From: Actinomadura nitritigenes
GTDB taxonomy: Bacteria > Actinomycetota > Actinomycetes > Streptosporangiales > Streptosporangiaceae
Reading direction: 5' to 3'
Assembly: GCF_017573545.1 (NCBI RefSeq)
Contig: NZ_JAGEOK010000049.1
Location: 1-57,134, forward strand
Length of the DNA: 57,134 nucleotides
Numbering within the stretch: position 1 is the first letter of the stretch; the number at the start of each line of letters is the position of its first letter. Under the pieces are notes generated by a model. That model saw only the letters and a program-made list of their open reading frames with translations, did no database searches and was not told where the DNA came from. Position numbers and translations under genes: made by a program. Positions 30,336 to 38,401 of this stretch are shown piece by piece.

Positions 30336-31628
30336 TCATTCGGGATCGACGATGGGCGGCGGGTAGCCGAGCGCGCGCCGGCGGTCGGCGGGCAGGGACC
30401 AGGGGCGGTGGACGCGCGACCCCTCGATCTCCGCGAGCTCGGGCACGTACCTGCGGACGTAGTCGCCGCCGCGGTCGAAACGCAGTGCCTGGCGCAGCGG
30501 CTTCATGACCTGGGCGGGACGGGTGTTGTTGCCGGTCCCCGCCACCCACTGCCAGTTCCCGGCGTTGTCGGCGACGTCGCCGTCCAGCAGCCAGTCGTTG
30601 AAATGGCGCAGTCCGCGCCGCCAGTCGATGTCGAGGTTCCTGGTCAGGAACGACGCGGTGATCAGCCGGGCGCGGTTGTGCATGAAGCCCTCGGCGCGCA
30701 GCTGCCGCATCCCCGCGTCGACGATCGGGATGCCGGTCATGCCCGCGCGCCAGGCGGCCAGGGCGTCCTCGTCCCGGTTCCAGCGGCGCCCGCGGGGCCG
30801 GTAGTCGGCCCGGGCCAGCTCGGGGAACGCGGCGGCGACCTGGTGGTGGAAGTCGCGCCAGGCGAGCTGGCGCCGGAACCCCTCCGGGCCGGCCTTCGCC
30901 GCCTCCAGCGGTGAGACGCAGCCGAACTTCAGGTACGGGCTGAGCCGGGACGTGCGGTCGGCGGCGAGGTCGTCGTGGACGCGGTCGTAGTCGGCGGCGG
31001 ACTCGCGCAGCCAGGTCTCCATCCGGCGGCGGCCGGCCCGCTCGCCGCCGTCCGCCAGGTCGCGGGACGGCGTGCCGGACACCAGGCCGGCCATGTCCGG
31101 GAGCGCCCCGGGCCGGAGCCCGGACGGCAGCGCGACCTTCCGCGGCGTCTTCGCGACCGGCCGGCGGCCGGCGGCGTCCCAGGCCCTCCAGTACGGGGTG
31201 AACACCCGGTAGTGGTCGCCGCCCGCCGGAGTGAGGTCCCCGGGCGGGACCACGGTGATGCCCGGATGCGCCGACACCTCGAGCCCGAGACCGCGGAGCC
31301 CGTCGAGGCGCCGCGCCGCGTAGGCGGACCGCTCGTCGGCCAGGAACAGCGCCGCCGCGCGCGTCCGCTCGGCCAGCCGGGCGACCTCCGTGACCGGGTC
31401 GCCGCGCCGCACCACCAGGTCGCCCCCCAACTCCCGCAGTGATTCGCGCAGGTCGGCAAGGCTCTCGAGGAGGAACCGGACGCGGTTGGGCGCGGCGAAC
31501 GGCCCGCCGAGCAGCGCGTCGTCGAAGACGAAGACTGGAACGACCCGCTCCGCCCGGCACGCGGCCGCCAGCGCGGGATTGTCGCGCACCCGGAGGTCAC
31601 GGGTGAACAGCATGATCGATGTGCTCAT
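30336..31628 (-). CDS. phr: Deoxyribodipyrimidine photolyase (class I CPD type)
   Basis: This 430-residue flavoprotein splits UV-induced pyrimidine dimers using light. The N-terminal photolyase domain starts at IMLFTRDLRVRDNPAL. The C-terminal FAD domain shows SRLSPYLKFGCVSP, WRDFHHQ, MHNRARLITASFLTRNLDIDWRRG and DNAGNWQWVAGTG. I use the ATG at 31628, at the beta strand, rather than 31688. It is placed between tspO and cruF, so DNA repair and carotenoid synthesis genes share this light-response island. Confidence 0.92.
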   Translation of the reverse strand: MSTSIMLFTRDLRVRDNPALAAACRAERVVPVFVFDDALLGGPFAAPNRVRFLLESLADLRESLRELGGDLVVRRGDPVTEVARLAERTRAAALFLADERSAYAARRLDGLRGLGLEVSAHPGITVVPPGDLTPAGGDHYRVFTPYWRAWDAAGRRPVAKTPRKVALPSGLRPGALPDMAGLVSGTPSRDLADGGERAGRRRMETWLRESAADYDRVHDDLAADRTSRLSPYLKFGCVSPLEAAKAGPEGFRRQLAWRDFHHQVAAAFPELARADYRPRGRRWNRDEDALAAWRAGMTGIPIVDAGMRQLRAEGFMHNRARLITASFLTRNLDIDWRRGLRHFNDWLLDGDVADNAGNWQWVAGTGNNTRPAQVMKPLRQALRFDRGGDYVRRYVPELAEIEGSRVHRPWSLPADRRRALGYPPPIVDPE

Positions 31629-31704
31629 CACCGCAATCCTCGGCTTCGCGGCCGCGTCGGGTCGCCGTCCTGCGTGAAATCGCGGCAAAGCTTCGGCCGC
31701 CGCG

Positions 31705-32223
31705 TCAGCCCGTTGCCGCGCCCGGCCGGTTGCGGACGGCGATGTCGATGTTCAGCGCGGTGGCGAAGCCGCACCAGGCCGCGTACGGCAGCAGCGCGAG
31801 GGCCGCCGCGGTGTCGATGCGCGCGGCGCGCCGGAGCAGCTCGGCGTTGCTCGCGTCCAGCAGGACCGTCCCGGCCACGCCCGCGCTCGGACTGCGGAGC
31901 CCGAAGAACAGATGGTTCCAGGCGGCGTTCAGGGCCAGGTTCGTCCCGACGCTGGCGGCCAGGGCCCGGCGTTCGGCCCCGCGCGCCCTGAGCAGGGCGC
32001 GTCCGGTGGCCCAGGCGATCGAGGCGTACAGCGGCGTCCACACCGCGCCGAAGGCCCACGACGGCGGCTGCCACGGCGGCTTGGACAACGACCGGTACCA
32101 GCCGTCGTCGGCATCGACCGCCGTGGCACCGAGGACGGCGGCGGTCGTCACCGCCGCGGTCGTGGCGCCGTAGGTCTTCCATCGCGTGGCCGCCGAACGC
32201 CCTTGCCGTCGTACCCGGTTCAT
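31705..32223 (-). CDS. tspO: TspO/MBR family tryptophan-rich sensory protein
   Basis: This 172-residue protein has five membrane segments. It shows the TspO signature DGWYRSLSKPPWQPPSWAFGAVWTPLYASIAWATG and later LNAAWNHLFFGLRS and WCGFATALNIDIAVRN. TspO binds porphyrins and is linked to light and oxygen control of pigment genes in Rhodobacter. The start is ATG 32223 with GGGGAAG upstream. It lies 76 bases before photolyase on the same strand, probably one operon tspO-phr. Confidence 0.9.
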   Translation of the reverse strand: MNRVRRQGRSAATRWKTYGATTAAVTTAAVLGATAVDADDGWYRSLSKPPWQPPSWAFGAVWTPLYASIAWATGRALLRARGAERRALAASVGTNLALNAAWNHLFFGLRSPSAGVAGTVLLDASNAELLRRAARIDTAAALALLPYAAWCGFATALNIDIAVRNRPGAATG

Positions 32224-32332
32224 ACGAGCGTGCTTCCCCGGGGCGGCCCGGATGAACGCGCCGGTGACCGCCCTGCCCGACGGGCGCCGCGTCAGGCGAT
32301 TGCCCCAGCGCATCCCGGGCATCTCACTCAGC

Positions 32333-33307
32333 GTGACTGCAACCAGCGGGCAGCCCCGGCCGCGGCTGGCGGTGTCCAGTTGCCTGCTCGGCGCGCCCGT
32401 CCGCTACAACGGCGGCCACAGCCGGAACCGGTTCCTCACCGGGATGCTGTCGCGGCACGTCGACTGGGTGCCGGTCTGCCCGGAGATGGAGATCGGGCTC
32501 GCGGCGCCCCGGCCCGCGATGCGGCTGCGGACCGACGGGCACATCGTCACCAAGGACGGCGCGTCCGACCACACCGCGGCCATGACCGCCCTGGCCGAGC
32601 ACCGGCTCCCCGACCTGGAAGGCGTCGACGGGTACGTCCTGAAGTCACGTTCTCCCAGCTGCGGCCTGTCCAACCTGCCCCGGTACGCCGCCGGCGCGCC
32701 GGGTGAGCGCACCGACGGGCAGCCGGTCGACCGGAAGGGCCGCGGCGTGTTCGCCGCGCTGCTCCTGGAGGCCTATCCCGACCTGCCCACCGAAGAGGAC
32801 GGCCGGCTCAATGATCCCGCGCTGCGCGAGCATTTCATCGAACAGGTGTTCGCTCAGGCTCGGCTGCGCGAGTTCTTCGCCGGCGACTGGCGCCCGCGCG
32901 ACCTCGTCGCCTTCCACAGCCGGCACAAGTTCCAGCTGCTCGCCCACGCCCCCGAGGGCTACCGCGAGACCGGACGCATCGTCGCCCGCGCGGGCGAGCG
33001 CCCGCGGGACGAGCTGGAACGCGACTACCGCCACGCGTTCACCGCCACACTCGCGATCCGCCCGGGACGAGGCCGCCACACCAACGCCCTCCATCACATC
33101 CTCGGCTTCATCACCGACGACCTCGACCCCGCGCGCCGCCAGGACATCCTCACCGCCATCGACTCCTATCGGGAAGGGCGGGCGCCGCTGAGCGTCCCCA
33201 TGGCCCTGCTGCGGCACCACGCCCAGGGCGAGCATCTCGCCTACATCGCCGAGCAGACCTACCTTGACCCCTTCCCTGAGGACCTCCTCCTCCGCCACAA
33301 CCTCTGA
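32333..33307 (+). CDS. YbgA-like DUF523/DUF1722 protein
   Basis: The roughly 324 residues combine DUF523 (about 10-160: RLAVSSCLLGAPVRYNGGHSRN, VCPEMEIGLAAPRPAMRL and LKSRSPSCGLSNLPRY, with conserved Cys) and DUF1722 (about 190-310: DLVAFHSRHKFQLLAHAP and ALHHILGFITDDL). In E. coli the DUF1722 protein YbgA is encoded directly before photolyase, and here the gene is divergent from tspO-phr. The conserved Cys suggest a metal centre, but the activity is unknown. I prefer GTG 32333, just before the first domain. ATG 32252 would add a 27-residue Arg/Pro-rich leader. Confidence 0.8.
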   Translation: MTATSGQPRPRLAVSSCLLGAPVRYNGGHSRNRFLTGMLSRHVDWVPVCPEMEIGLAAPRPAMRLRTDGHIVTKDGASDHTAAMTALAEHRLPDLEGVDGYVLKSRSPSCGLSNLPRYAAGAPGERTDGQPVDRKGRGVFAALLLEAYPDLPTEEDGRLNDPALREHFIEQVFAQARLREFFAGDWRPRDLVAFHSRHKFQLLAHAPEGYRETGRIVARAGERPRDELERDYRHAFTATLAIRPGRGRHTNALHHILGFITDDLDPARRQDILTAIDSYREGRAPLSVPMALLRHHAQGEHLAYIAEQTYLDPFPEDLLLRHNL

Positions 33308-33479
33308 CGGCGTCCCGGGATGAGGCGGCCGAGGGGGCGACCGCACGCCTGATCCGGCGCGGACGCTCCGGGTCAAAGCTCCGGGACGGCGACGTCACCG
33401 GACGTTAGCCATGAGCCTCGAACTTCCATACAGACATCGACGTCTATATGAGTATGGTTGCCCCACAGGACGAGGAAGC

Positions 33480-34397
33480 ATGATGCGGACTCCGCGGCGG
33501 ATCGCCGGACTCCTGGCCGCCCTCCCCCTGGCCGCCCTCCTGACGGCCACCGGGTCGTCGCAGGCGCTGGCCGACCCCGCCTACCAGGAACTGTGCGCCG
33601 GCCCGGTCGCCGAACTGCAGGCGATACAGGCGCGCATCCGAGAGCACAACGCCCGTCCCCACACCGGCCCCTACAGTGCGGCGGCCGCCGCCTACGACTC
33701 CGAGGCGGCCACCTTGAGGACCGAACAGAACCGCGCCCTCTCGCGGCTCATGGCCTGCGAGCGGAGTCTCGACCGGATGCAGGCCAGGTACCCGAAGTCG
33801 ACCATCATGAGCCCGTCGCCGGACGCCGTCACCAAGATCGAGACGGCGCTCGCGAAGGTCACCGACGCGGAGAAGCGGGCCGCCACGCGCTGGAACGCCA
33901 AGACCTACGACTACTTCAAGTACGGGCAGGGGAAGAGCGGGATGACCAAGCGGGTGGACCGGCGGCCCGCCGAACTCCCGCCGTCCGTCTACGGCGTGTA
34001 CAAGGCGCTCGACCAGACGCGTCCCACGTTTCCCAAGACCGCGTACCTGCAAGGAGTGCAGGCGCCGAAGACGGGAAGCCCCGACCCCGCCTACCCTCCT
34101 GCGAGCGGCCGGGTGGTCAACAGCACGCACATGGACCACATCGTCCCGCTGCGGCGGCTCGTCTCCATGCGCGACTTCCTGAAACTGACCCCGGGCAATA
34201 TGTACATCGTCGCGAACTCGCCCGCCAACGGCCAATGGCTCTCCGGCTCGGCGAACCTCTCCAAGGGCTCGGGCAGCGCGGCGCTCACCTCCGGCACCTC
34301 GCCCGCGTGGCGGCAACAGCAGGGCCAACTCCGGCAGAAGGCCGAAACCGAACTCCAGGAACTCATCGACGCGCTGCTCAAGAGCCAGAGGAGCTGA
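33480..34397 (+). CDS. Secreted protein with C-terminal HNH-type nuclease motif
   Basis: The 305 residues start with a clear Sec signal peptide (MMRTPRRIAGLLAALPLAALL, cleavage near ALADP). A helical middle part with heptad-like Arg/Glu content covers about 40-150. The C-terminal region (about 210-305) has HMDHIVPLRRLVSM with His220, then LTPGNMYIVANSPANGQW and SANLSKGSGS. The DHIVP-N-N spacing is that of HNH/endonuclease VII-like domains in polymorphic toxins. It may be an extracellular DNase or toxin. A strong site GAGGAAG precedes ATG 33480. The next gene follows after 6 bases. Confidence 0.65.
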   Translation: MMRTPRRIAGLLAALPLAALLTATGSSQALADPAYQELCAGPVAELQAIQARIREHNARPHTGPYSAAAAAYDSEAATLRTEQNRALSRLMACERSLDRMQARYPKSTIMSPSPDAVTKIETALAKVTDAEKRAATRWNAKTYDYFKYGQGKSGMTKRVDRRPAELPPSVYGVYKALDQTRPTFPKTAYLQGVQAPKTGSPDPAYPPASGRVVNSTHMDHIVPLRRLVSMRDFLKLTPGNMYIVANSPANGQWLSGSANLSKGSGSAALTSGTSPAWRQQQGQLRQKAETELQELIDALLKSQRS

Positions 34398-34403
34398 TCC
34401 GCG

Positions 34404-34871
34404 ATGGACGAACAGATCCAGAACCCGGGCCCGCCGCTCCCGCCCTCGCCCCTGCGCGGCCGGCGGCGCCGTCGGTTCGCCCTGCTCGCCGGAGCATTCA
34501 CCGCGCTGGCGGTGTTCGCCGGAGCCGCCGCCTACGGCGTCCACTGGTGGACGCACCGGGATGAGAGGCGGGTCAGCAGCGCGGTGACGGACTTCGCGCA
34601 CGCGGTCGACCGGGAGGACTCGGCCACGGCGCTCGGCCTCATGTGCGCCGAGGAGGAGCAGAGCGCGGTCGAGTCCGGGGCCTCCGCGAGCGACCACGGC
34701 CTCGGCTCCCGCTACGAACGGCCGGTGAAGACCTCCGACATCACGATCTCCGGTGACGTGGCCCGGGTGCGGCTGACGCGCCCCTCGCAGCCGCCCGCAA
34801 CGCTCTACCTGCGCAAAGAGGGCGGGGCCTGGAAGCTGTGCGACCCGGAGCGGCAGAGCCGCCCGCAGTGA
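34404..34871 (+). CDS. Membrane-anchored protein with small extracytoplasmic domain
   Basis: This 155-residue protein has a Pro-rich cytoplasmic start, the basic stop RGRRRRR, one membrane segment (about 25-48, FALLAGAFTALAVFAGAAAYGV) and an outside domain of about 100 residues. The latter (TDFAHAVDREDSATALGLMC, then VARVRLTRPSQ, then LYLRKEGGAWKLCD) resembles NTF2-like DUF4878 or Rv0361-type domains. It starts 6 bases after the secreted nuclease gene, so the two are co-expressed. It could bind the nuclease at the cell surface, but that is speculation. Confidence 0.72.
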   Translation: MDEQIQNPGPPLPPSPLRGRRRRRFALLAGAFTALAVFAGAAAYGVHWWTHRDERRVSSAVTDFAHAVDREDSATALGLMCAEEEQSAVESGASASDHGLGSRYERPVKTSDITISGDVARVRLTRPSQPPATLYLRKEGGAWKLCDPERQSRPQ

Positions 34872-34895
34872 CCCGGCGCCCGGCGCCCCGCCGGA

Positions 34896-34911
34896 CCGGC
34901 CCGCAGGCCGG
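34896..34911. terminator. Weak hairpin after nuclease operon
   Basis: The 6-bp stem CCGGCC/GGCCGG with a 4-base loop lies 25 bases after the membrane protein gene and before the convergent crotonase gene. It is short and lacks a T-run, so it is only a possible terminator. Confidence 0.35.
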
Positions 34912-35008
34912 CTCGGCAGGGGCGCCGCGACGAACGGCGTCTGAGCGACGCCGTGCTCAGCACACCCGCAGCCCCCCGACCACATGGGCGCTCACGGTCC
35001 GCCCGCCG

Positions 35009-35785
35009 TCACCGTCCGGTGAAGCGCGCCTCGCGGCGCTCCAGGAACGCGGCGACCCCCTCGGCGTGGTCCTCGGACGCGAAGCACTCGGCGAGCGCGG
35101 CCCGCGTGGCGCCGACGTGGTCGAGCAGGCTCGCGGAAGCGCCGTCCATCACCAGCCGCTTCATCCTCGCCAGTGCGAACGGCGACCCCTTGGTGATGGC
35201 GTCGGCCAGTTCCCGCGTCGCCTCGGGTACCGCATCCGGCTCCACGACGGCCGTGGCGAAGCCGAGCGCCAGGGCCTCCTCGGCACCCAGGTCGGCGCCG
35301 GTGTAGAGCAGCCGCAGTGCCGGGCCGATCCCGATCTGGCGGGGGAGCAGCCACGTCCCGGCGCCGGTGTCGGCCACCAGCCCGCGGTGGACGAAGGGCC
35401 ACCGGAACTTCGCTCTGGTCGAGACGATCCGCAGGTCGGCCTGGGTGGCGAACTCCGCGCCCATCCCGACCGCCATGCCGTCGACGGCCGCGATGACCGG
35501 CTTCGGGCAGCCGACCAGCAGCGGCGGCTCGTCGGGCCGGTCCCGGCCGGGCCCGCCCCGCTCGCGCGGGGCGCGGGCGGCGAGGTCCGCCAGGTCGATG
35601 CCGGCGCAGAAGCTGCCCGGCACGCCGGTGACGACCAGTACCGCCACGCCGGGGTCGGCCCCGGCCTCCGCGACGCGGGCGGAGAACTCCTCCAGCATCG
35701 CGAACGTCATCGCGCCGCGCTTGGCCGGACGGTCGATGGTCAGCGTGGCGACGCCGTCACCGACCCCGTAGCGGATCTCCTGCAT
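35009..35785 (-). CDS. Enoyl-CoA hydratase/isomerase (crotonase) family protein
   Basis: This 258-residue crotonase-fold protein has SFCAGIDLADLA (oxyanion hole) and CPKPVIAAVDGMAVGMGAEFATQADLRI, which retains the first catalytic Glu. The second Glu of true hydratases (usually QPE) is replaced in RWPFVHRGLVAD, so the reaction may be isomerisation or another CoA chemistry. The start is ATG 35785. It is divergent from a second crotonase gene with an operator-like A/T-rich site between them. Confidence 0.85.
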   Translation of the reverse strand: MQEIRYGVGDGVATLTIDRPAKRGAMTFAMLEEFSARVAEAGADPGVAVLVVTGVPGSFCAGIDLADLAARAPRERGGPGRDRPDEPPLLVGCPKPVIAAVDGMAVGMGAEFATQADLRIVSTRAKFRWPFVHRGLVADTGAGTWLLPRQIGIGPALRLLYTGADLGAEEALALGFATAVVEPDAVPEATRELADAITKGSPFALARMKRLVMDGASASLLDHVGATRAALAECFASEDHAEGVAAFLERREARFTGR

Positions 35786-35822
35786 GGCGCTCTCCTCTTG
35801 GCTCGTCCCGGCCGGTCGGGTA

Positions 35823-35846
35823 TGTCTATTAAACAAACGTTCTAAG
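35823..35846. promoter_or_regulatory. A/T-rich divergent promoter/operator between two crotonase genes
   Basis: The stretch TGTCTATTAAACAAACGTTC contrasts with the GC-rich flanks. Its core, read on the other strand as TAGAACGTTTGTTTA, has the look of a TetR-type lipid-metabolism operator but is an imperfect dyad. It lies 38 bases upstream of one gene and about 40 upstream of the other. Confidence 0.4.
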
Positions 35847-35885
35847 GGATCCGGCACGGCCGGCACGGTGCCGTGGGAGGTCGGA

Positions 35886-36641
35886 ATGGCGCGAGACGTC
35901 CTGTACGAGGCCGACGGGCACGTCGGCATCGTCACGCTCAACCGCCCGGAAGTGCACAACGCGCTGCGCCGCCGGACCTACGAGGAGCTGACCGGCCTCG
36001 TCCGGTCCACCACCGCCCGCGCGCTGGTGGTGACCGGCGCCGGAGCCTCGTTCTGCTCCGGTGACGACGTCCGGGAGCTGCTGACCGGCGACGGCCCGCC
36101 GCCGGAACCCCGCCTCACCCCCGCGGCCGGAGCGCTGCTGGAGACCGACGTCCCCGTGATCGCGGCGGTCAACGGCTCCGCGGTCGGATGGGGCATGGAA
36201 CTGGCGCTGATGGCCGACATCCGGGTGGCGGCGCGGCGCGCCCGCTTCGGCGAGCTGTTCGTCAAGCGCGGGCTGTGCAGCGACGTCGCCGGGATCGCCC
36301 GGCTGGCCCAGCTGGTCGGCCGCGAGCGCGCCGCCGAGCTGCTGTTCACCGGCGAGATCGTCGACGCCGCGAGAGCCGAACGGATCGGCCTGGTCAGCCG
36401 GGTCGTGGACGATGACGACGTGCTGGAGTCGGCGGTGGAGCTGGCGGCGCGGATCGCCGCGAACCCGCCGCTGGCCGTCGCCGCGCTCAAGCGGGGGCTG
36501 CGCCGCGCGCTGGATCCGGACTGGAACGACCTGGGCGCATGGGTCGGCACCACCCTGGGCGAGCTGTTCGCCACCGAAGACCACCGCGAGGGCGTCCGCT
36601 CGTTCCTGGAGAAGCGGGACGCGCACTACGTCGGCCGCTGA
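35886..36641 (+). CDS. Enoyl-CoA hydratase/isomerase (crotonase) family protein
   Basis: This 251-residue crotonase homologue has GIVTLNRPEVHNAL, ASFCSGDDVREL, VPVIAAVNGSAVGWGMELALMADIRV (first catalytic Glu present) and FGELFVKRGLCSD (second Glu absent, as in the divergent partner). It reads away from that partner, 100 bases off. The pair may act on two steps of one acyl-CoA pathway or be alternative isoforms. No other fatty-acid genes adjoin. A stable hairpin terminator follows 8 bases after the stop. Confidence 0.85.
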   Translation: MARDVLYEADGHVGIVTLNRPEVHNALRRRTYEELTGLVRSTTARALVVTGAGASFCSGDDVRELLTGDGPPPEPRLTPAAGALLETDVPVIAAVNGSAVGWGMELALMADIRVAARRARFGELFVKRGLCSDVAGIARLAQLVGRERAAELLFTGEIVDAARAERIGLVSRVVDDDDVLESAVELAARIAANPPLAVAALKRGLRRALDPDWNDLGAWVGTTLGELFATEDHREGVRSFLEKRDAHYVGR

Positions 36642-36648
36642 ACGGTCC

Positions 36649-36680
36649 GTGGGTGCCCGGCACTACTGCCAGGCACCCAC
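36649..36680 (+). terminator. Strong hairpin terminator
   Basis: The 9-bp arms GTGGGTGCC and GGCACCCAC enclose a C/A mismatch, a 4-bp inner stem GGCA/TGCC and the loop CTAC. The hairpin begins 8 bases after the crotonase stop codon. Confidence 0.75.
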
Positions 36681-37047
36681 AAGGGACGGACAAGCGGAGA
36701 TCGGATCCCACCGCCAGAGCGAGGATAACGGCCCACGACCGCCCGGGGCGCGAAGAGCGCGCGGGACGAAGCCGGATGTTCCGTGGTGAACGGCCGAACG
36801 ATCAAGGACGGATCGGCCGAGCGGGAGGCAAGTCCGACTCGCGGCCGGATCGTCGCGGTACCGCCCCAGCACGGAAATGGTCGTCATGCATCGGGACGAG
36901 TCCGCCGGAATCGCCGCCGCGCCTGTCGCCTGGCAACGCTGAGTCACCTCTGCTATACGTATAGTCACCCACCTGGTTCGAGGTGGGGATGGGGCATCCG
37001 GTGCCCGCAATGGGGATCCGGGCGTGACAAGGAAGAAAAGGAAACAC
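36681..37047. promoter_or_regulatory. Long upstream region of the Asn-rich peptide gene
   Basis: These 367 bases hold no supported gene. They include a perfect 12-bp palindrome CTATACGTATAG at 36953-36964. TGGCAA at 36931-36936 and TATACG at 36954-36959, 17 bases apart, could form a promoter for the peptide gene. The remainder from 36690 to 36900 looks non-coding. Confidence 0.4.
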
Positions 37048-37335
37048 ATGAAGTCCTTCAGCTACACCGAGCTGGACAAGCTGGCCGGCGAGGTCCTGCC
37101 GGAGCGCGCGGTGCTGTCCACCCTTCTCGTCGGTGGCGACAGCGACAACGACAACCAGAACTTCAACTTCAACCACGGCGGCGGCCACGACGGCGGCACC
37201 ACCGCGGTCGTCCCGAACTGCCAGAGCAACATCAACCACTCGCAGGGCGGCCTCGTCGGCGCCCTGGGTCTCAGCTCCGAGAACCCCAACAGCGAGTTCA
37301 CCTGCGCCGGCAGCTCGGTGGTCTCGGGTCACTGA
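37048..37335 (+). CDS. Asn-rich small protein, possible peptide precursor
   Basis: I do not recognise this 95-residue protein. The N-terminal third (MKSFSYTELDKLAGEVLPER then AVLSTLL) looks like an amphipathic leader and is not a Sec signal. The remainder is low in charged side chains apart from Asp and is rich in Asn, Gly, Ser and His (SDNDNQNFNFNHGGGHDGG). Two Cys (PNCQS and FTCAG) are 30 residues apart. The leader-core layout recalls ribosomally made modified peptides, but no maturation enzyme is adjacent. A structural or disulfide-bonded surface peptide is also possible. ATG 37048 follows AAGGAAA. Confidence 0.6.
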   Translation: MKSFSYTELDKLAGEVLPERAVLSTLLVGGDSDNDNQNFNFNHGGGHDGGTTAVVPNCQSNINHSQGGLVGALGLSSENPNSEFTCAGSSVVSGH

Positions 37336-37435
37336 TCCGAAACGACGTGCTCGCGGGCTCCGGCCCGCAGGGGAGGGGTCGGCGTTCTTTCGCCGGCCCT
37401 TCCCCCCTTTTCTCCATTTCTCCGATGTGCTCCGC

Positions 37436-38299
37436 TCAGGCGTGCCGGGGGCCGGAAATGCCCGAGACCATCGCCAGGCGGAATCTGGTTTCGTCCTCGG
37501 TATCGGGGGCCGCGGTGAGAACGACGATCTTGCGCTCCGCGTCGCCGTCGCTCAGGACGTCGCAGTCCACCGCGATCGGCCCGGTCGCCGGGTGCTGAAC
37601 GATCTTGTGGTCTTCCCGGTGCGCACCGACGGCGCCGGAGGCCCACAGTCCGGCGAAGCGCGGGCTGTCCCTCGTCAGGTCGCGGATCAGGCCGGCCAGG
37701 CGCTCGCTGTCCGGGAACCGCCCCGTGGCGCGGCGCAGGTCCGACACGACGGAAGCCTCGACCTCCGGCCGGCCGAGCGAGGTCACCGGCCAGTGCGACA
37801 GGCCGGGGGCGGTCCCGCCGGCCGGGAAGGTGTCGCGAGCGAAGTTGCGCAGTGCCGGCGGCGTCGAGGACGGGTCGCCCAGCAGCGCCGCCCAGCAACG
37901 GTTCCACCAGATGAGCTGCCAGTCCGCGGCGAACACGGCGGCTGCGGAGTCGCCGAGCCGGTTCAGCATGCGGCGCAGGCCGGGCGGGATGTGATCCGAG
38001 ATCTCCCTGCCGGCCGGAGGGGCGAGCCCGGCCAGCCGGTAGAGATGGTCGCGCTCGGCGTCGGTGAGTTGCAGAGCGCGTGCCAGGGCCGCGGTCACCT
38101 GCGCCGACGGGGTCACATGGCGTCCCTGCTCCAGGCGGACCACGTAGTCGACCGAGATCCCCGCGAGTTCGGCGAGGTCCTCCCGGCGCAGTCCCGTGAC
38201 CCGGCGCCTGCGGCCGCGGGGAAGTCCCGCCGTGTCCGGCGAGACACGGCCGCGCCAGGTGCGCAGCATCGGGCCGAGTTTCGCGACGTCAGCGGTCAT
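37436..38299 (-). CDS. XRE/HTH_31 regulator with MmyB-like ligand domain
   Basis: This 287-residue protein has an N-terminal XRE helix-turn-helix (RRRRVTGLRREDLAELAGISVDYVVRLEQGRHVTPSAQV). A C-terminal domain shows the MmyB pattern: AAVFAADWQLIWWNRCWAALLGDP, then NFARDTF, and FAGLWASGAVGAHREDHKIVQHPATGPI. This widespread actinobacterial family may bind lipids or other small ligands. It is divergent from a VOC gene 102 bases away, its likely target. The start is ATG 38299, and the longer open frame upstream is an artefact. Confidence 0.88.
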   Translation of the reverse strand: MTADVAKLGPMLRTWRGRVSPDTAGLPRGRRRRVTGLRREDLAELAGISVDYVVRLEQGRHVTPSAQVTAALARALQLTDAERDHLYRLAGLAPPAGREISDHIPPGLRRMLNRLGDSAAAVFAADWQLIWWNRCWAALLGDPSSTPPALRNFARDTFPAGGTAPGLSHWPVTSLGRPEVEASVVSDLRRATGRFPDSERLAGLIRDLTRDSPRFAGLWASGAVGAHREDHKIVQHPATGPIAVDCDVLSDGDAERKIVVLTAAPDTEDETRFRLAMVSGISGPRHA

Positions 38300-38401
38300 G
38301 AAGCCGATTGTCGCACCCGGCGCCGTCCCCAAGGTGGCAACGGTTTTCCCACGAATCCCTCTCTCTGGTCGCAGGCCCGGCGACCGGAGATTCTCGCGGT
38401 C

